In this document: positions 50,290 to 59,707 of the stretch, piece by piece
Position numbering within the stretch: the first letter of the stretch is position 1
Layout: each line of letters opens with the position of its first letter
Assembly: GCF_009649845.1 (NCBI RefSeq)
Contig: NZ_WJIE01000017.1
Coordinates: 109,398 to 173,397 of the forward strand
Direction of reading: 5' to 3'
DNA length: 64,000 nucleotides
Source of the DNA: Polyangium spumosum
Lineage (GTDB): Bacteria; Myxococcota_A; Polyangia; Polyangiales; Polyangiaceae
Translations under genes and position numbers: made by a program
The notes under the pieces: model-generated
Told to the model about the DNA's origin: nothing
Seen by the model: only the letters and a program-made list of their open reading frames with translations
Databases searched by the model: none

Positions 50290-52652
50290 GCGCGGCGATC
50301 CTGGAGCTCCTCGCCAAATTCAAGAATCCCCTCGTCCTTCTTTTGCTCGCGGCGAGCGTCGTCTCCGCGGTCACGGGGGAGCTCGAGAGCTCCGCGATCA
50401 TCATGGTCGTGGTCCTGCTCAGCGTGGTGCTCGATTTCGTCCAGGAGCACCGCGCCGGCCGGGCCGCCGAGGCCCTCCGAAAGGCGACGCGTATTCGCGC
50501 GACCGTCGTGCGGGACGGCGTGGCCCGCGAGGTGCCGGCCGAGGAGGTCGTGCGCGACGACGTCGTCCTGCTCGTGGCCGGCGACCTCGTCCCCGCCGAT
50601 GGAACGCTGCTCGAGGCGCGTGACCTCTTCGTGAACCAGGCGCTGCTCACGGGCGAGCCATACCCCGTCGAAAAGCGCCCGGTCCCGGGCGACGAGGGAA
50701 AGGTCTTCAAGGGGACGAGCGTGATCAGCGGCAGCGGCAAGGCCTTGATCACCGCGACGGGCGCGCAGACGGCGGTCGGCAAGATCGGCGCCGCGCTCAC
50801 GAGGCCGCCGCCGCCCACGGCCTTCGAGATCGGCACGCGCAGCTTCGGCCTGCTCATCCTGCGCCTCGTGATGTGGATGGTGCTCTTCGTGCTCCTCGTG
50901 AACCTCGCCCGCGAGCGCACGTGGCTCACGTCGTTCCTGTTCGCCCTCGCGCTCGCCGTCGGCCTGACGCCGGAGCTCTTGCCGATGGTCATCTCCGTGA
51001 CGCTGGCGCGCGGCGCGCTCCGCATGTCGAGGAAGAAGGTGCTCGTCAAGCGGCTCTCGGCCATTCACGACCTCGGCAGCATGGACGTGCTCTGCACGGA
51101 CAAGACCGGGACGCTGACCGAGGCGCGTATTCGCCTGGAGAAGCACCTCGATCCCCAGGGTCGCGACAGCGCGCGGGTGCTCGAGCTCGCCTACCTCAAC
51201 AGCCATTTCGAGTCGGGTCTCCGGAGCCCGCTCGACGAGGCGATCCTCCGGCACGAGACCGTCGACATCCGCGGCTGGGAGAAGCTCGACGAGGTGCCCT
51301 TCGATTTCGAGCGGCGGCGCATCTCGGTGCTCGTGCGGCGAGGCGAGGAGACGCGGCTCGTCGTGAAGGGCGCCTTCGAGGACGTCCTGCGGCTCTCGAC
51401 GCATTACGAGGCCGACGGCCCCGGGGACGTCCGGCCGCTCGACGCGTCCGCGCGGCGCGCCTTCTTCGAGCGATTCGAGGCCCTCGGGCGCGAGGGGTAC
51501 CGGGTGCTCGGGATCGCCTGGAAAGCGGAGGGCCCGGAATGCCGGCATGTCGTCATCCGCGACGAGACGGAGCTCGTCTTCGCGGGCTTCGCGGCCTTCG
51601 AGGATCCGCCCAAGGAGAGCGCCGGCATCGCGCTCCGCGCCTTACGCGACGCGGGGATCGCGGTGGTGATCGTGACCGGGGACAACGAGCGCGTGGCCGA
51701 GCACGTCTGCAAGCAGCTCGGCGTGCCCTTGCGCGGCACGCTGACGGGGGCGGAGCTCGACGGGCTCGACGATCACGCGCTCGGGGCGCGGGCGGAGGAG
51801 ACGAGCCTGTATTGCCGGCTGAACCCGACGCAAAAGAACCGGGTGATCCTCGCCTTGAAGCGGCGGGGCCGGGTGGTCGGATACCTCGGGGATGGAATCA
51901 ACGACGCGCCCTCGCTTCATTCGGCGGACGTGGGGATCTCGGTGGACGGCGCGGTGGACGTGGCGAAGGAGGCCGCGGACGTGATCCTGCTCGAGCGCGA
52001 CCTGTCGGTGGTGGCGGAGGGGATCGTCGAGGGGCGGCGGACGCTCGGCAACATCTTGAAATACATCCTGATGGGGACGAGCTCGAATTTCGGCAACATG
52101 TTCAGCATGGCGGGCGCGTCGTTGTTCCTCCCGTTCCTGCCGATGTTGCCGGCGCAGATCCTCTTGAACAATTTCCTTTACGACCTCTCGGAGCTGCCGA
52201 TCCCGACGGACCGTGTGGACGACGCCTTCGTAGCCCGGCCGCGCCGGTGGGACATGCCGTTCATCCGGCGCTTCATGATGGTGATCGGGCCCTTGAGCTC
52301 GATCTTCGATTTCGCGACGTTCGCGCTGCTCCTGTACCTGTTCGGCGGCGACGAGCGGCTGTTCCAGGCGGGCTGGTTCGTGGAGTCGCTGGCGACGCAG
52401 GTGCTCGTGATCTTCGTGATCCGGACGCGAGGCAATCCGCTGCGAGGCAGGCCGAGCCGGGCGCTGCTCGTCACGTCGCTCTCGGTGGTGGCGCTCGCGA
52501 TGATGCTGCCATTCACGCCGATCGGGGCGAAGGTGGGGTTTTCGCCGCTGCCGCTCAGGTTCTTCGTGGTGCTGTTGCCGCTCGTGGTGGCGTATCTGGC
52601 GACGGTGGAGGTGGTGAAGCGGTGGTTTTATCGGCGGTATGGGTGGGGGTGA
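50286..52652 (+). CDS. mgtA: Magnesium-type P-type ATPase, N-terminally short
   Basis: 788 aa from a GTG that overlaps the kinase stop. It is a P-type IIIB ATPase that imports Mg2+. The phosphorylated Asp is in CTDKTGTLT near 271, the actuator TGE in LLTGEPYPVEK, and the hinge in GDGINDAPSL; the family's extracellular-side helix motif LTPELLPMVISVTLARGA is exact. About ten membrane helices are visible. It begins at ELLAKFKNPLVLLLL, equivalent to about residue 85 of E. coli MgtA, so the cation-ATPase N-terminal domain is missing. Activity without it is uncertain. Convergent overlap with the next gene (98 bp). Confidence 0.93.
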   Translation: MSAAILELLAKFKNPLVLLLLAASVVSAVTGELESSAIIMVVVLLSVVLDFVQEHRAGRAAEALRKATRIRATVVRDGVAREVPAEEVVRDDVVLLVAGDLVPADGTLLEARDLFVNQALLTGEPYPVEKRPVPGDEGKVFKGTSVISGSGKALITATGAQTAVGKIGAALTRPPPPTAFEIGTRSFGLLILRLVMWMVLFVLLVNLARERTWLTSFLFALALAVGLTPELLPMVISVTLARGALRMSRKKVLVKRLSAIHDLGSMDVLCTDKTGTLTEARIRLEKHLDPQGRDSARVLELAYLNSHFESGLRSPLDEAILRHETVDIRGWEKLDEVPFDFERRRISVLVRRGEETRLVVKGAFEDVLRLSTHYEADGPGDVRPLDASARRAFFERFEALGREGYRVLGIAWKAEGPECRHVVIRDETELVFAGFAAFEDPPKESAGIALRALRDAGIAVVIVTGDNERVAEHVCKQLGVPLRGTLTGAELDGLDDHALGARAEETSLYCRLNPTQKNRVILALKRRGRVVGYLGDGINDAPSLHSADVGISVDGAVDVAKEAADVILLERDLSVVAEGIVEGRRTLGNILKYILMGTSSNFGNMFSMAGASLFLPFLPMLPAQILLNNFLYDLSELPIPTDRVDDAFVARPRRWDMPFIRRFMMVIGPLSSIFDFATFALLLYLFGGDERLFQAGWFVESLATQVLVIFVIRTRGNPLRGRPSRALLVTSLSVVALAMMLPFTPIGAKVGFSPLPLRFFVVLLPLVVAYLATVEVVKRWFYRRYGWG

Positions 52653-54147
52653 GGTCGATGGGTGCGCGGTCCCGCAGGGATTGAATGTGCCCGATGCGCT
52701 TGTAGGCGCGGCTCATGTAGGGGCTCGACAGGGAGGGGACGCTCTTTTCGATCTGGAAGGCGCGTTCGGCGAGGCGCATGGCTTCGTCGAAGTCGCCCTT
52801 CTGGGCGAGGACTTCGGCGAGGTCGCCGTAGAGGCCGCCGAGGAAGGGATCGTCGGGGCCGAGGCGGATTTCGGCCATGCGGAGCGCTTGATGAAGATGG
52901 GAGGCGGCGTTGTCAAATTGCTTACGAGATGCATACGTCAGCGCAAGTGCCCGAAGCGCATTGGCTAGCTCCACGCTCGTGCCCTCACGATCACCATCAG
53001 CAGAGATATACGAGGAGCGAGCCCAGCGAGTCGCCTCGCGGACATCCTCCCGCCGCAGTGCGTCCTTTGCCGCGAAAAAAGCCACCCAGGCGAGCGGCGT
53101 ATCTTTAGGCGGCCGGAGCAACCATGAAGGCCACCGTCGTCCCGTGCCGCGCCACAACAGCGCACGCCAATGCATAACCCATAACCACGGAACATCGTCT
53201 TCGACCAGGCGCACCACGGCTGCTCCGGGATCCTCGGCATCTCTCATCGAACGGTCGAGGCCCATTTCTGCAATCCCGCGCCGAAAACCTAGCTCGATGA
53301 CTTTGATGGCTTCCGGCTCCAGCGCAGCGAGCGCAGCGAGTCGTCCGGGAGCGCGCGCCCCCAGGGCTGCCAGGGCCGCACGCGCCTCGATGAGGCCAAG
53401 ACAATACTCTTTAAACCCCCAGAAGAGGTTCGGGGGCCGTAACCCCAGGTAGCCATCGACCCCAATGATCCGCGTCTTGATCCGCAATTCCTCGAGCGCA
53501 GACTCGACCTTCAATACGTCCGCCTGATCGGCGGCGTCGTGCACGACGAGCCATGCATGTCCCGCATCACGGATCGCCTGCACAAGCTCCTCGTGCGAAA
53601 GCTGCGCGCTCAGATGAACGAGCTCCCTCCCCGGAAGCGCTACCCGAAAACACGCCTCCAGGTTGTTCCCCCGCCACACAATCCCCGGCGCCCGCGCACA
53701 AAGGGCCGCCCGGATCCCATACACCGCATGCATCGGCACCCCCGGCGGACACTCGTGCCGATGCGATATCCAGTCGAAAAAATCGACCGCCTTCTGCGCG
53801 AGCGCGACCGACGTCTCCGCCTCACACCACAGGATCACCTTGAGCTTCCGGCGCGCGAACAAGGGCCGTTGCTGGTTCAGCCAGTCCGCATCCTCCGCTC
53901 GCGGCGCCAGGATCATCACCGCGCCCTCCGGCACCTCGTACACGGCCCGCACGTCCGTGTACACCTCGAGGTCCGGATAGGTCGGCAAGAGCGCGAGGAC
54001 GAGGTCGCGCAGCCGCTCCGGGCGCGCCTGGTCCACCAGAATGAGCAGGCCCTTGCCCGCGTCGGACAACCTCAGCTCGCGCTGGATGGCGTCGAGCCAG
54101 GCTCCTTCACGAGGTGCATCGTCAGCAGGGGGTGCGGGTAGAACCAT
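52555..54147 (-). CDS. TPR-containing partner of an ATPase cassette
   Basis: 530 aa from the ATG at 54147, overlapping the ATPase gene by 76 bp; a TTG at 54069 is another start. An N-terminal region of about 260 residues looks like one or two alpha/beta domains of unknown family (LLILVDQARPERL, VILWCEAETSVAL, KAVDFFDWISHR). A helical middle leads to C-terminal tetratricopeptide repeats (about 385-500, ANALRALALTYASRKQF, GDLAEVLAQKGDFDEA). A Pro/Thr tail ends inside the MgtA gene on the other strand. Its third-codon GC is visibly lower than its neighbours (for example 52900-53450), suggesting transfer. It may be the sensor or effector half of a STAND-like pair. Confidence 0.8.
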   Translation of the reverse strand: MVLPAPPADDAPREGAWLDAIQRELRLSDAGKGLLILVDQARPERLRDLVLALLPTYPDLEVYTDVRAVYEVPEGAVMILAPRAEDADWLNQQRPLFARRKLKVILWCEAETSVALAQKAVDFFDWISHRHECPPGVPMHAVYGIRAALCARAPGIVWRGNNLEACFRVALPGRELVHLSAQLSHEELVQAIRDAGHAWLVVHDAADQADVLKVESALEELRIKTRIIGVDGYLGLRPPNLFWGFKEYCLGLIEARAALAALGARAPGRLAALAALEPEAIKVIELGFRRGIAEMGLDRSMRDAEDPGAAVVRLVEDDVPWLWVMHWRALLWRGTGRRWPSWLLRPPKDTPLAWVAFFAAKDALRREDVREATRWARSSYISADGDREGTSVELANALRALALTYASRKQFDNAASHLHQALRMAEIRLGPDDPFLGGLYGDLAEVLAQKGDFDEAMRLAERAFQIEKSVPSLSSPYMSRAYKRIGHIQSLRDRAPIDLTPTHTADKTTASPPPPSPDTPPRAATAPRRT

Positions 54148-55445
54148 TCGGACTCGTTGGGGTAGGGGAGAAGCGTGCCGTAATTCAGGAGCTCGTACGC
54201 CAGGGGGTCATGCGGAAAGCGATGCTCGGGGTCGGCCGCGATCTTTTCCAGCAACCCGATGTGCCCCACGTTCAACCCCATCTCGCGCTGCCGCCGCATG
54301 CTGTCCAGCACGTCGTCGACGGTCTTCTCGGATGCGACCGCCTCATCCGCGTCCCAGGCGAGCTCTGCCACGGAGCGGACGAATCGAACGAAGTCCCGAG
54401 CTCGCCCGCCCGAACGGTACGCGAGCCGCCGGAGGAGCGGGTCCGGGATGAGCCTCCGGTTGCTCCTCTGCTGGATTGGATCGACGCGGCGATCGAAGAG
54501 CTCGCAGAAGAACTCGACGCCTGGGCCTGGCTTGCGCGGGTCTGATTGAAGGAGGACCGGCTCGTTGACGAGGACGCACACGCTCCAGCCACGAATGGCC
54601 GCCGTCGAGGGGTGGTGCCGTAGCGCCGAGGGTCCACAGACGATGCTCGGACAGGCGAGCTTCGAGATGACCTGGGAGTCGACGAACAACGCCTTGGCTC
54701 GTTCGATGTCGCGGATCCGGTCGATACCGTCGATAACGAAGAGCACAGGACGGCTCTTGCGACCCGCCTCGGTCACCAGGTTGTTGACGCACCCGAGCAT
54801 CGTCTGGATGTCGGGGTCCTGATCGGGTAACTCGCGTACGCTCCGGCCGACGGGCAAATTCAGCTTGAGCGCCGCGAATGCATCCGCGACGAGCTTGCCC
54901 ATCACGGGCACCGCCGCGGCCGGCGTACCCGTCGCCATCGCGACGCCCCCCGAGGCCATGGTGAGCAGCGCCTTCGTCAAGACACCCACGTCGACCTCGG
55001 CGGCCTTCGGCGTACCGCTCCCGCGCGCCGCTCGGGACCAAGCTTCGGCGAAATCCCTGACGAGGGCCTCGGGCAGTTCCATCGCGCATTGCCGACGAAA
55101 CTCCGCAATGAGATGCAAGCCGGCGAGGAAACACACCTCCCAGGGGCTGACCTTCTCGAGCGCGCTCGGGTCCTGGACGACCTCCGAGAAGTGCCGTTCG
55201 ATATCCAGAAGAACCACGAGCTCATGGTCTCGACGAGCCTCCGCGAGGCGAAGGAGCTCGGTCGTCTTGCCCGTCCCCACGGTCCCGGTGAAGAGGACGC
55301 GTGGCGTGCCGAAGGGTCTTGCGAGGGCCTTCACGATCTGGGTGACGGGGCCGTCATTTCGCTCGACGCGGATCTTGCTGTCGTACGCAGGCTGCTCGGG
55401 ATCGAACAGCTTGTAGACCTCCTCCCAGTCTTGCCTCGCGGACAT
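54072..55445 (-). CDS. P-loop ATPase of an unknown two-gene cassette
   Basis: 457 aa. Walker A GTVGTGKTTEL near 53, Walker B PVLFVIDGIDRI near 235 and a winged-helix-like C-terminus (NVGHIGLLEKIA, ELLNYGTLLPY, HPLL) place it in the AAA/STAND ATPase group that acts in archaeal-like ATPases (ATPase, AAA_16-like). The N-terminus WEEVYKLFDPEQPAYD resembles domains found before conflict-system NTPases, but this is my impression only. A middle Gly/Ala helix pair (about 150-180) might be membrane-associated. It overlaps its partner by 76 bp. The pair is flanked by a 43-bp hairpin array and an unknown gene. No known system name fits. Confidence 0.82.
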   Translation of the reverse strand: MSARQDWEEVYKLFDPEQPAYDSKIRVERNDGPVTQIVKALARPFGTPRVLFTGTVGTGKTTELLRLAEARRDHELVVLLDIERHFSEVVQDPSALEKVSPWEVCFLAGLHLIAEFRRQCAMELPEALVRDFAEAWSRAARGSGTPKAAEVDVGVLTKALLTMASGGVAMATGTPAAAVPVMGKLVADAFAALKLNLPVGRSVRELPDQDPDIQTMLGCVNNLVTEAGRKSRPVLFVIDGIDRIRDIERAKALFVDSQVISKLACPSIVCGPSALRHHPSTAAIRGWSVCVLVNEPVLLQSDPRKPGPGVEFFCELFDRRVDPIQQRSNRRLIPDPLLRRLAYRSGGRARDFVRFVRSVAELAWDADEAVASEKTVDDVLDSMRRQREMGLNVGHIGLLEKIAADPEHRFPHDPLAYELLNYGTLLPYPNESEWFYPHPLLTMHLVKEPGSTPSSAS

Positions 55446-55484
55446 GCCCGCACCCTACCACGCCCGGGCGAACGGGTCGCCTTT

Positions 55485-55845
55485 GGCGCCGCGCCAACCA
55501 CCACCCCGACCGCCCCCTCCTTCGCCCGGCGCCTCGCCAAGCCGTCCACTGGTCCCGCCGACCCACGCTTGGCGCTTCGCCAAGCCCCACCCCCGCCGCA
55601 CCGACCTCCGCTCGGCGCTTCGCCAAGCTCCATCCCGATCGCCCCGACCTCCGCCCGGCGCTTCGCCAAGCCCCATCCCCGCCGCCCCGACCTCCGCCTG
55701 GCGCTTCGCCAAGCCCCATCCCGATCACCGGGACCTCGCTTCGGCGCTTCGCCAAGCCTCACCCCGACCGCCCCGACCTCCGCTTGGCGCTTCGCCACGC
55801 CCCTCCCCCGCCGACCGGACCTGCCTTCGGCGCTTCGCCGCTCCG
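55485..55845. repeat. 43-bp tandem array of palindromic units
   Basis: The core GGCGCTTCGCC recurs at 55485 (diverged), 55528, 55571, 55614, 55657, 55700, 55743, 55786 and 55829, an exact 43-bp period. Most copies contain the inverted repeat CTTGGCG-CTT-CGCCAAG, a 7- to 8-bp stem, so each unit can form a hairpin. A period not divisible by three argues against coding, though long open frames cross it by chance. The array fills most of the 571-bp gap between divergent genes 55445 and 56017. Confidence 0.92.
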
Positions 55846-56016
55846 TTTCGAAGCAGCACCGCTCCACTTTGGAGCACCCCACCGCTCCGTTTCGGCGCGT
55901 CTCGACCCTGCCACCCCAACTTTCCGCCCGTTCCAGCTTGGCATCCACCTTGCCTGAGCCTCTCCCGAACCCGCGACGCGGCATCCCGCCGCGCTCGAAC
56001 CAGCGAGGTGACTCCC

Positions 56017-56808
56017 ATGCCGACGAATCATTCTCCCGCCAAGCTCTCCCGCACCGAGAAGGCCCTCATCAGCCGCCAGCTCTGCGACAAGCTCACCGAG
56101 CGCGCCCAGCTCGGGCCGTCCGAGCCGGCCCTCGATATCTTCATCCCGCAGCTCGATACCATTGCCCTCCGCCTCGAATCCCACGTGGTCGGCAAGAGCG
56201 CCGCGAACGCCGCCCGGGTCGCGCATGTCGATCGAATCGGGAAGGCCGATGGCAACGTCGATACCTGGGGAAGGCACGTCGAGTCCTTCCTCCAGATCGA
56301 GGGGCGCCGCCCGCACGGCGCGCTCGCCGCCGCGGCCCGCCTCCTCCACGCCGCCGCGTTCCCCGAGGGCCTCGCGTTCCTCGATGATCGCGTGCCGGAC
56401 GAGAATGCCAAGATGCGGCACGCGCTCACCGTCCTGCGCGCCCCCGAGCACGCGCAGACGCTCGCGGGGATTCTGTTTCCCTTCGAATGGCTCGACCGGC
56501 TGGAGGCCGCGCTCCAGGAGAGCGACCAGGCGTACGCCGATCGCGGCGCGGCGCGCGGGACGCAGGAGGAGCACGTGCTGCTCGGGAAAAACGCGGAGGC
56601 CGATTGGCGCGACATCGTGAAGCGATTGCAGAAATACGTGGAGAGCCGCGCGTCCGCAGGCGACCTGCACAAGGAGGCCGAGAATCGAGCCCTGCTCGCC
56701 CCCCTGCACGACGCCGTCGCCCACGCGAAGGCCGTCGCGGCGACGCGGAAGACGCGGCGCGCGAAGACGCAGGCCGCGCCGGTCACCGAGACGACGACGA
56801 CGGGCTGA
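56017..56808 (+). CDS. Uncharacterised protein beside repeat array
   Basis: 263 aa from the ATG at 56017, with GAGGTG six to eight bases upstream. It starts MPTNHSPAKLSRTEKALISRQL. It is soluble, helical and charged, with no signal peptide. The C-terminus (AVAATRKTRRAKTQAAP) is basic and could bind nucleic acid or DNA, which is speculation. The frame extends upstream through the array only by chance. It is the second case in the window of an unknown helical gene beside a GGCGAAG-type array (first 15364-15990), though I see no clear sequence similarity between the two. It overlaps the TonB receptor gene by 26 bp, convergently. Confidence 0.75.
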   Translation: MPTNHSPAKLSRTEKALISRQLCDKLTERAQLGPSEPALDIFIPQLDTIALRLESHVVGKSAANAARVAHVDRIGKADGNVDTWGRHVESFLQIEGRRPHGALAAAARLLHAAAFPEGLAFLDDRVPDENAKMRHALTVLRAPEHAQTLAGILFPFEWLDRLEAALQESDQAYADRGAARGTQEEHVLLGKNAEADWRDIVKRLQKYVESRASAGDLHKEAENRALLAPLHDAVAHAKAVAATRKTRRAKTQAAPVTETTTTG

Positions 56809-58792
56809 ACCTCGCCGTCACCCACACCGTCCTCCCCGGCAGCGGGAACCCCAGAAAGTCACTCACCGGCAGCGCCACGCTCGTCCGCGCGAGCGGCGAC
56901 CGCACACGGAACGTGCGGACGTCGAACAGGTTCTGCACCTCCACGCCGATCCGGAGCGACGACACGCCCGGCACGTCGAGCGACGCGCCCGCGCCGTGGA
57001 AGAGGCGCGGCGGGATCTGGAGCACGCCCGCCGTGTCCACCGTCGTGCCCGCCACCGCGTCGATGCCATATCGCAAACGCACAGGGCCGATGCGGTACGC
57101 CGCGTCGTAGGAGAGGTCGTGCATCGGTCGACCCGGCAGCGGGCGACCACGCGAGAGCGGGTCGGCGCCGAGGTTTTCCGTGTGCATGAAGGTGTAACTC
57201 AAGGTCGTCGCGAGGTTTTCGTGCACGAGCGAGGCCGAAGCCTCGGCGCCCGCGATACGCGCCGCGTCCACGTTGCCCGCGCGGAAGGTGCTGCGGCCGA
57301 GCGGCAAGAAGACGATGAGGTCACGCGCCGAGGTGACGAACGCGACGAGCTCGTAACGAAACAAGGCGCGCCCCGCCGCGACGTCACCCGAGACGCCGGC
57401 GTCCGCCGCGAGCGCACCCTCGATGCGCAAGCGCGGGTCGCCGAGCAAGCTGCCTCGATCGCCGTAGAGCTCGACGAAGCTCGGGAAACGTCGCAGAGCG
57501 CCCGCGTGCGCCGAGACGACGAGCGCGTCGGAGAAGCGATACGAGGCGCCGAGGTGGCCGCTCGGGGCAAGGTCGTTCGCCAGGGAATCCGCAAGTCCGG
57601 TGGCTCGATCACGGCGAGCATCGAGGCGCGCGGTCGCGAAGAGGCGGAGTGATTCGACAGGGCGCGCTTCGAGCTCGACGCCGAGGCCACCCGCGAGGCG
57701 AGACGCCGAGACGCCCACGCGCTCGGGCGGCGCGAGGGACTCGCCTCGCGCGTCGAGGAAGACGCCGAGGGTCGAGCGAAGGAGGCGCGGGAAGGCGCGG
57801 CGGTAGCCGACAGAGCCGCCCGCCGCGAGGATCGTCTGCGTGGCGGCGTTCGTGGCGCGCGTGGGATCGATCTCGCCGTTCGGGTCGGTGTAGTGCGAGC
57901 CCTCGCGCCGCGTCCACGCCTGCAAGCGAAGCGCGCCACGCGCGAGGTCACGCACGGTGGCGTCGACGCCGACGACGAGGCGGTTCGCTTCGAGGCGCGG
58001 GAGCGTCGTCGGGAAGGTGGCCGAGCCAGGCAAACCCTGGCGGCGCGCGTCGGCGAGGAAGGTCGCGCCGAGCGTGCCCCACGATCGCTCGAGCGCGACG
58101 CGACCGATCGCGCCCGCCGACACGACGCCCGCGTTCGTGCGCGTGCGCGTGACGAGGTCACGCGTGCGAGGGTCCTCGACCTCGTAGGAGAAGTCGCCGT
58201 CCGTGCGCGCGCCGAAGACGCCGAGGCCAAGCGTGACGTCGCCGATCTTGCGCGCGTCGCCAGCGCGGACCTTGAGCGCGCCGAAGGAGCCGGCGAGGAG
58301 CTGCGACTCGGTGCGCGCGCCCGTGAGCGAGGTCGGAGGGTCGATGACGAGCACGCCGCCGAGGTACCCCGTGGCGCCGAGCGAAGCAGGCGCGAAGCCG
58401 CGGTAGACGCGGAAGCTCGCGCCGGGCCAGAGCGGGAGCGCGCCGACGTCGAGCGTGGGATCCGCGCCGCTCGTGAGAGGGATGCCGGCGAGGAGGACGC
58501 CGACCTGCGTGGAGGCCGAGCCGCGGATGGAGAGCGTGGACTGCGCGCCGTCGGCGCCGAGGCGACGCACGTGCACGCTCGGCAGCTCGGCGAGCATCGA
58601 GGCGGCGTCGACAGGCTCGCGGGCGCGATCGTCCGTCGAGACACGCGCGACGAACGAAGGCGCGGTGGAGCCGCGGACGGTGACGTCGATGGCGGCAGGC
58701 TCGTCGTCCTCGGCGAGGCCACGCGCGGGCGCCACGAGCGCCGCGACGAGCGCGGTGAGGCCCAGGGTTCGAGCGCGCGCGCGAGTGGACAT
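56783..58792 (-). CDS. TonB-dependent outer-membrane receptor
   Basis: 669 aa. A signal peptide (about 1-27, ending ARGLAE) is followed by a plug domain (about 40-160; PSVHVRRLGADGAQSTLSIRGS, LLAGIPLTSGADPT, YRGFAPASLGATGYLGGVL), then a beta-barrel with alternating strands. The C-terminus ends VTARFSPSSSSR rather than in the usual terminal Phe. BtuB/FepA-like receptors take up cobalamin, siderophores or other scarce compounds; the substrate is not readable here. No TonB box is obvious near the N-terminus. Upstream lies a 211-bp gap to the next divergent gene, with nothing recognised in it. Confidence 0.88.
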   Translation of the reverse strand: MSTRARARTLGLTALVAALVAPARGLAEDDEPAAIDVTVRGSTAPSFVARVSTDDRAREPVDAASMLAELPSVHVRRLGADGAQSTLSIRGSASTQVGVLLAGIPLTSGADPTLDVGALPLWPGASFRVYRGFAPASLGATGYLGGVLVIDPPTSLTGARTESQLLAGSFGALKVRAGDARKIGDVTLGLGVFGARTDGDFSYEVEDPRTRDLVTRTRTNAGVVSAGAIGRVALERSWGTLGATFLADARRQGLPGSATFPTTLPRLEANRLVVGVDATVRDLARGALRLQAWTRREGSHYTDPNGEIDPTRATNAATQTILAAGGSVGYRRAFPRLLRSTLGVFLDARGESLAPPERVGVSASRLAGGLGVELEARPVESLRLFATARLDARRDRATGLADSLANDLAPSGHLGASYRFSDALVVSAHAGALRRFPSFVELYGDRGSLLGDPRLRIEGALAADAGVSGDVAAGRALFRYELVAFVTSARDLIVFLPLGRSTFRAGNVDAARIAGAEASASLVHENLATTLSYTFMHTENLGADPLSRGRPLPGRPMHDLSYDAAYRIGPVRLRYGIDAVAGTTVDTAGVLQIPPRLFHGAGASLDVPGVSSLRIGVEVQNLFDVRTFRVRSPLARTSVALPVSDFLGFPLPGRTVWVTARFSPSSSSR

Positions 58793-59003
58793 GCCGATCG
58801 GGGAGAGGTGGTCACCCGCGAAACCACGGGGACGAACCCCGACGTAGGTAGACCGATCCGCCGAGCGCGGCGAGGGGTCGTGATCGCCCGTGACGCAAAA
58901 AACCAGAGGGAGCGTCCTTCACGTGCGCTCTGCCGTGACCACCGGACGAGCGAGTTGATGCTGGTTCCTTCCTTCCAGGGAATTCTGCTGGTACGTAGGT
59001 TCC

Positions 59004-59579
59004 ATGAAGACGCGAACGACGCACCGTTTGCTTGCTGCAGGACTCGCGGCCGCCGGCGCCTTCGTGGCGTACTCGCCGGACGCGCACGCCATCGACTGGG
59101 TGATCAAGAACCCGTCGGCGCACCCCGCGTACCGAGCCGAGCTCGAGCCGCACGCCAACTTCATCCTCTTCCGACGCGGCTACGGCGTCGGGCGCTACGG
59201 CGGCGGCGCCGAGCTCGGCGGCGGCTTCCGCGCGACGATCGAGCTCGGCGATCCGATGTTCATCAAGAAGATCAACAACACGATCGGCATCTCGTTCGGC
59301 CTCGACTTCACGCAGTGCCGCTACTGCCGCTACTACCGCGACGACTACCTCATCTGGTCGCCGGTGGCGCTGCAGTGGAACTTCTTCCTGACGCGCAAGT
59401 GGAGCGCGTTCGCGGAGGTCGGCGGCATCCTGCGCAGCGAGGGCGCGTTCCGGTACGTGAACATGGACTTCGCCACGTGGATCGGCACGCGTATCCACTT
59501 CAACGACAACGTCGCCCTGACGTTCCGGCTCGGCTACCCGATGTTCAGCGTCGGCGTCTCGTTCTTCGTCGGGAGCTGA
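59004..59579 (+). CDS. Small outer-membrane or periplasmic protein
   Basis: 191 aa. A signal peptide (about 1-28, ending DAHA before IDWVIKNP) leads to a mature chain with alternating hydrophobic and glycine-rich strands (GGGAELGGGF, WSAFAEVGGIL, ALTFRLGYPMFSVGVSFF). The last residues resemble the end of a small beta-barrel. A short Cys-Tyr-rich stretch (CRYCRYYRDD) lies mid-chain. No known family is recognised. It precedes the RseP-type gene by 128 bp. Confidence 0.72.
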   Translation: MKTRTTHRLLAAGLAAAGAFVAYSPDAHAIDWVIKNPSAHPAYRAELEPHANFILFRRGYGVGRYGGGAELGGGFRATIELGDPMFIKKINNTIGISFGLDFTQCRYCRYYRDDYLIWSPVALQWNFFLTRKWSAFAEVGGILRSEGAFRYVNMDFATWIGTRIHFNDNVALTFRLGYPMFSVGVSFFVGS

Positions 59580-59707
59580 CCGAGCCCCGGAGCCAGGCCC
59601 CTCCCACGGCCGGCGCCCTCTTTCGAGCACGAAAACACGGCAAAGCTGGTCTCGAGCGCCCCGAAACCCGCGTGCGGATCGCCTGCCGGGCAGGTAGACT
59701 GGCGACG

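Noticed and set aside
55331..55984. Minus-strand frame with GEAP/AKRR/WRSA repeats over the 43-bp array
   Set aside because: The 43-bp period rotates through all three frames, and the frame lies inside a gap with no start signal; treated as a by-product of the array.
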